Below, in pieces: positions 37,522 to 37,579 of a stretch of DNA of 37,579 nt (the first letter of the stretch is position 1; each line of letters starts with the position of its first letter). The position numbers and the translations under genes were made by a program. Where the stretch lies: the IMG/VR virus record IMGVR_UViG_3300044729_004440, positions 1 through 37,579 of that record. One strand, given 5' to 3'. The stretch comes from a virus. The notes below the pieces were generated by a model. The model saw only the letters and a program-made list of their open reading frames with translations. It was not told the origin of the DNA and did not search any database.

Positions 37522-37579
37522 TGGCATCCCACCGGGCAGGGGTCGGCGGTTACGCAGGCACGAAAATTCCGCCCCGGGC
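37521..37579 (+). CDS. Start of a further gene (3' truncated by window)
   Basis: ATG 37521 overlaps the previous TGA by one base (TGATG), and the frame stays open to the window end, giving MASHRAGVGGYAGTKIPPR. Too short to identify. By phage gene order it may lead towards packaging genes. Confidence 0.4.
   Translation, partial: MASHRAGVGGYAGTKIPPR

Larger units (their letters stand above)
1..37579. mobile_element. Temperate myovirus genome segment
   Basis: Gene order from capsid through sheath, tube, chaperone, tape measure, hub, spike, wedge and fibres to endolysin is that of a contractile-tailed phage. Integrase, excisionase, repressor/Cro and an att site show that it is temperate. No host housekeeping gene is visible. 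Phage genes flank the tRNA-derived att core on both sides, so the window reads across attP rather than across a phage-host junction. Packaging genes (terminase, portal, protease) are missing and both ends cut through genes. Confidence 0.93.

Overview
The window is about 37.6 kb of a temperate, contractile-tailed (myovirus-type) bacteriophage genome. It is very GC-rich, uses many GTG starts, and packs genes with ATGA/GTGA overlaps. The host cannot be named from sequence. A very high-GC bacterium such as a Polyangia-type myxobacterium would fit, but that is inference. A 44-bp copy of the 3' half of a tRNA-Gly(GCC) lies between the lysis end and the integrase, with phage genes on both sides. The sequence is therefore more likely a free or circular phage genome opened elsewhere (or a tandem/episomal form) than a simple integrated prophage, which would be split at this point. 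Both window ends cut through genes; terminase, portal and protease are absent and presumably lie beyond the ends.

Layout. (1) 1-12.2 kb, + strand: virion module in canonical order: major capsid protein (5' truncated), head-tail adaptors, tail sheath, tail tube, tail assembly chaperone with a putative -1 frameshift site, tape measure, Dit-like protein, baseplate plug, hub, spike, gp25-like wedge, J-like wedge, an unknown protein, and an I-like wedge. (2) 12.2-19.05 kb, + strand: receptor-binding and lysis genes: beta-propeller-like fibre, membrane proteins including an unusual holin-like/lipoprotein fusion, collagen-like fibre, a large adhesin and an amidase endolysin. (3) 19.05-19.25 kb: attP with two pairs of GTACCCC arm-site candidates. 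(4) 19.1-30.8 kb, - strand: one long early operon, read from 30.8 down to 19.1 kb. It encodes zinc-motif proteins, an HD phosphohydrolase, a Cas4/RecB-like nuclease, a putative ssDNA-binding protein, a RecD2 helicase split into two separated genes, a RuvC-like resolvase, excisionase, integrase, and a Mom/XF1762-like gene broken by an in-frame stop. (5) 30.8-33 kb: the immunity region: two lipoproteins, an ImmA-like metallopeptidase, a repressor and a Cro-like protein. (6) 33.2-37.6 kb, + strand: CP76/CII-like regulator, a small protein, a primase-helicase, and a gene carrying an iteron-like cluster that is a candidate replication origin.

How it works together. Five copies of an 18-bp palindrome (consensus CCAGYAG-N4-CTRCTGG) sit on three predicted promoters. 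Three sites lie between the divergent repressor and cro-like genes and two lie in front of the leftward early operon. The arrangement matches lambda OR/OL, with nearly leaderless transcripts for both repressor and cro. The ImmA-like protease next to a repressor that lacks a LexA-type peptidase domain suggests induction by proteolysis of the repressor in trans.

Nothing here is a wholly unknown defence system. The most unusual items are the split RecD2 with DnaJ-type zinc inserts, the Cas4-like nuclease with an inserted winged helix, the GCCNN pentamer arrays, the iteron cluster, and the complete operator circuit.
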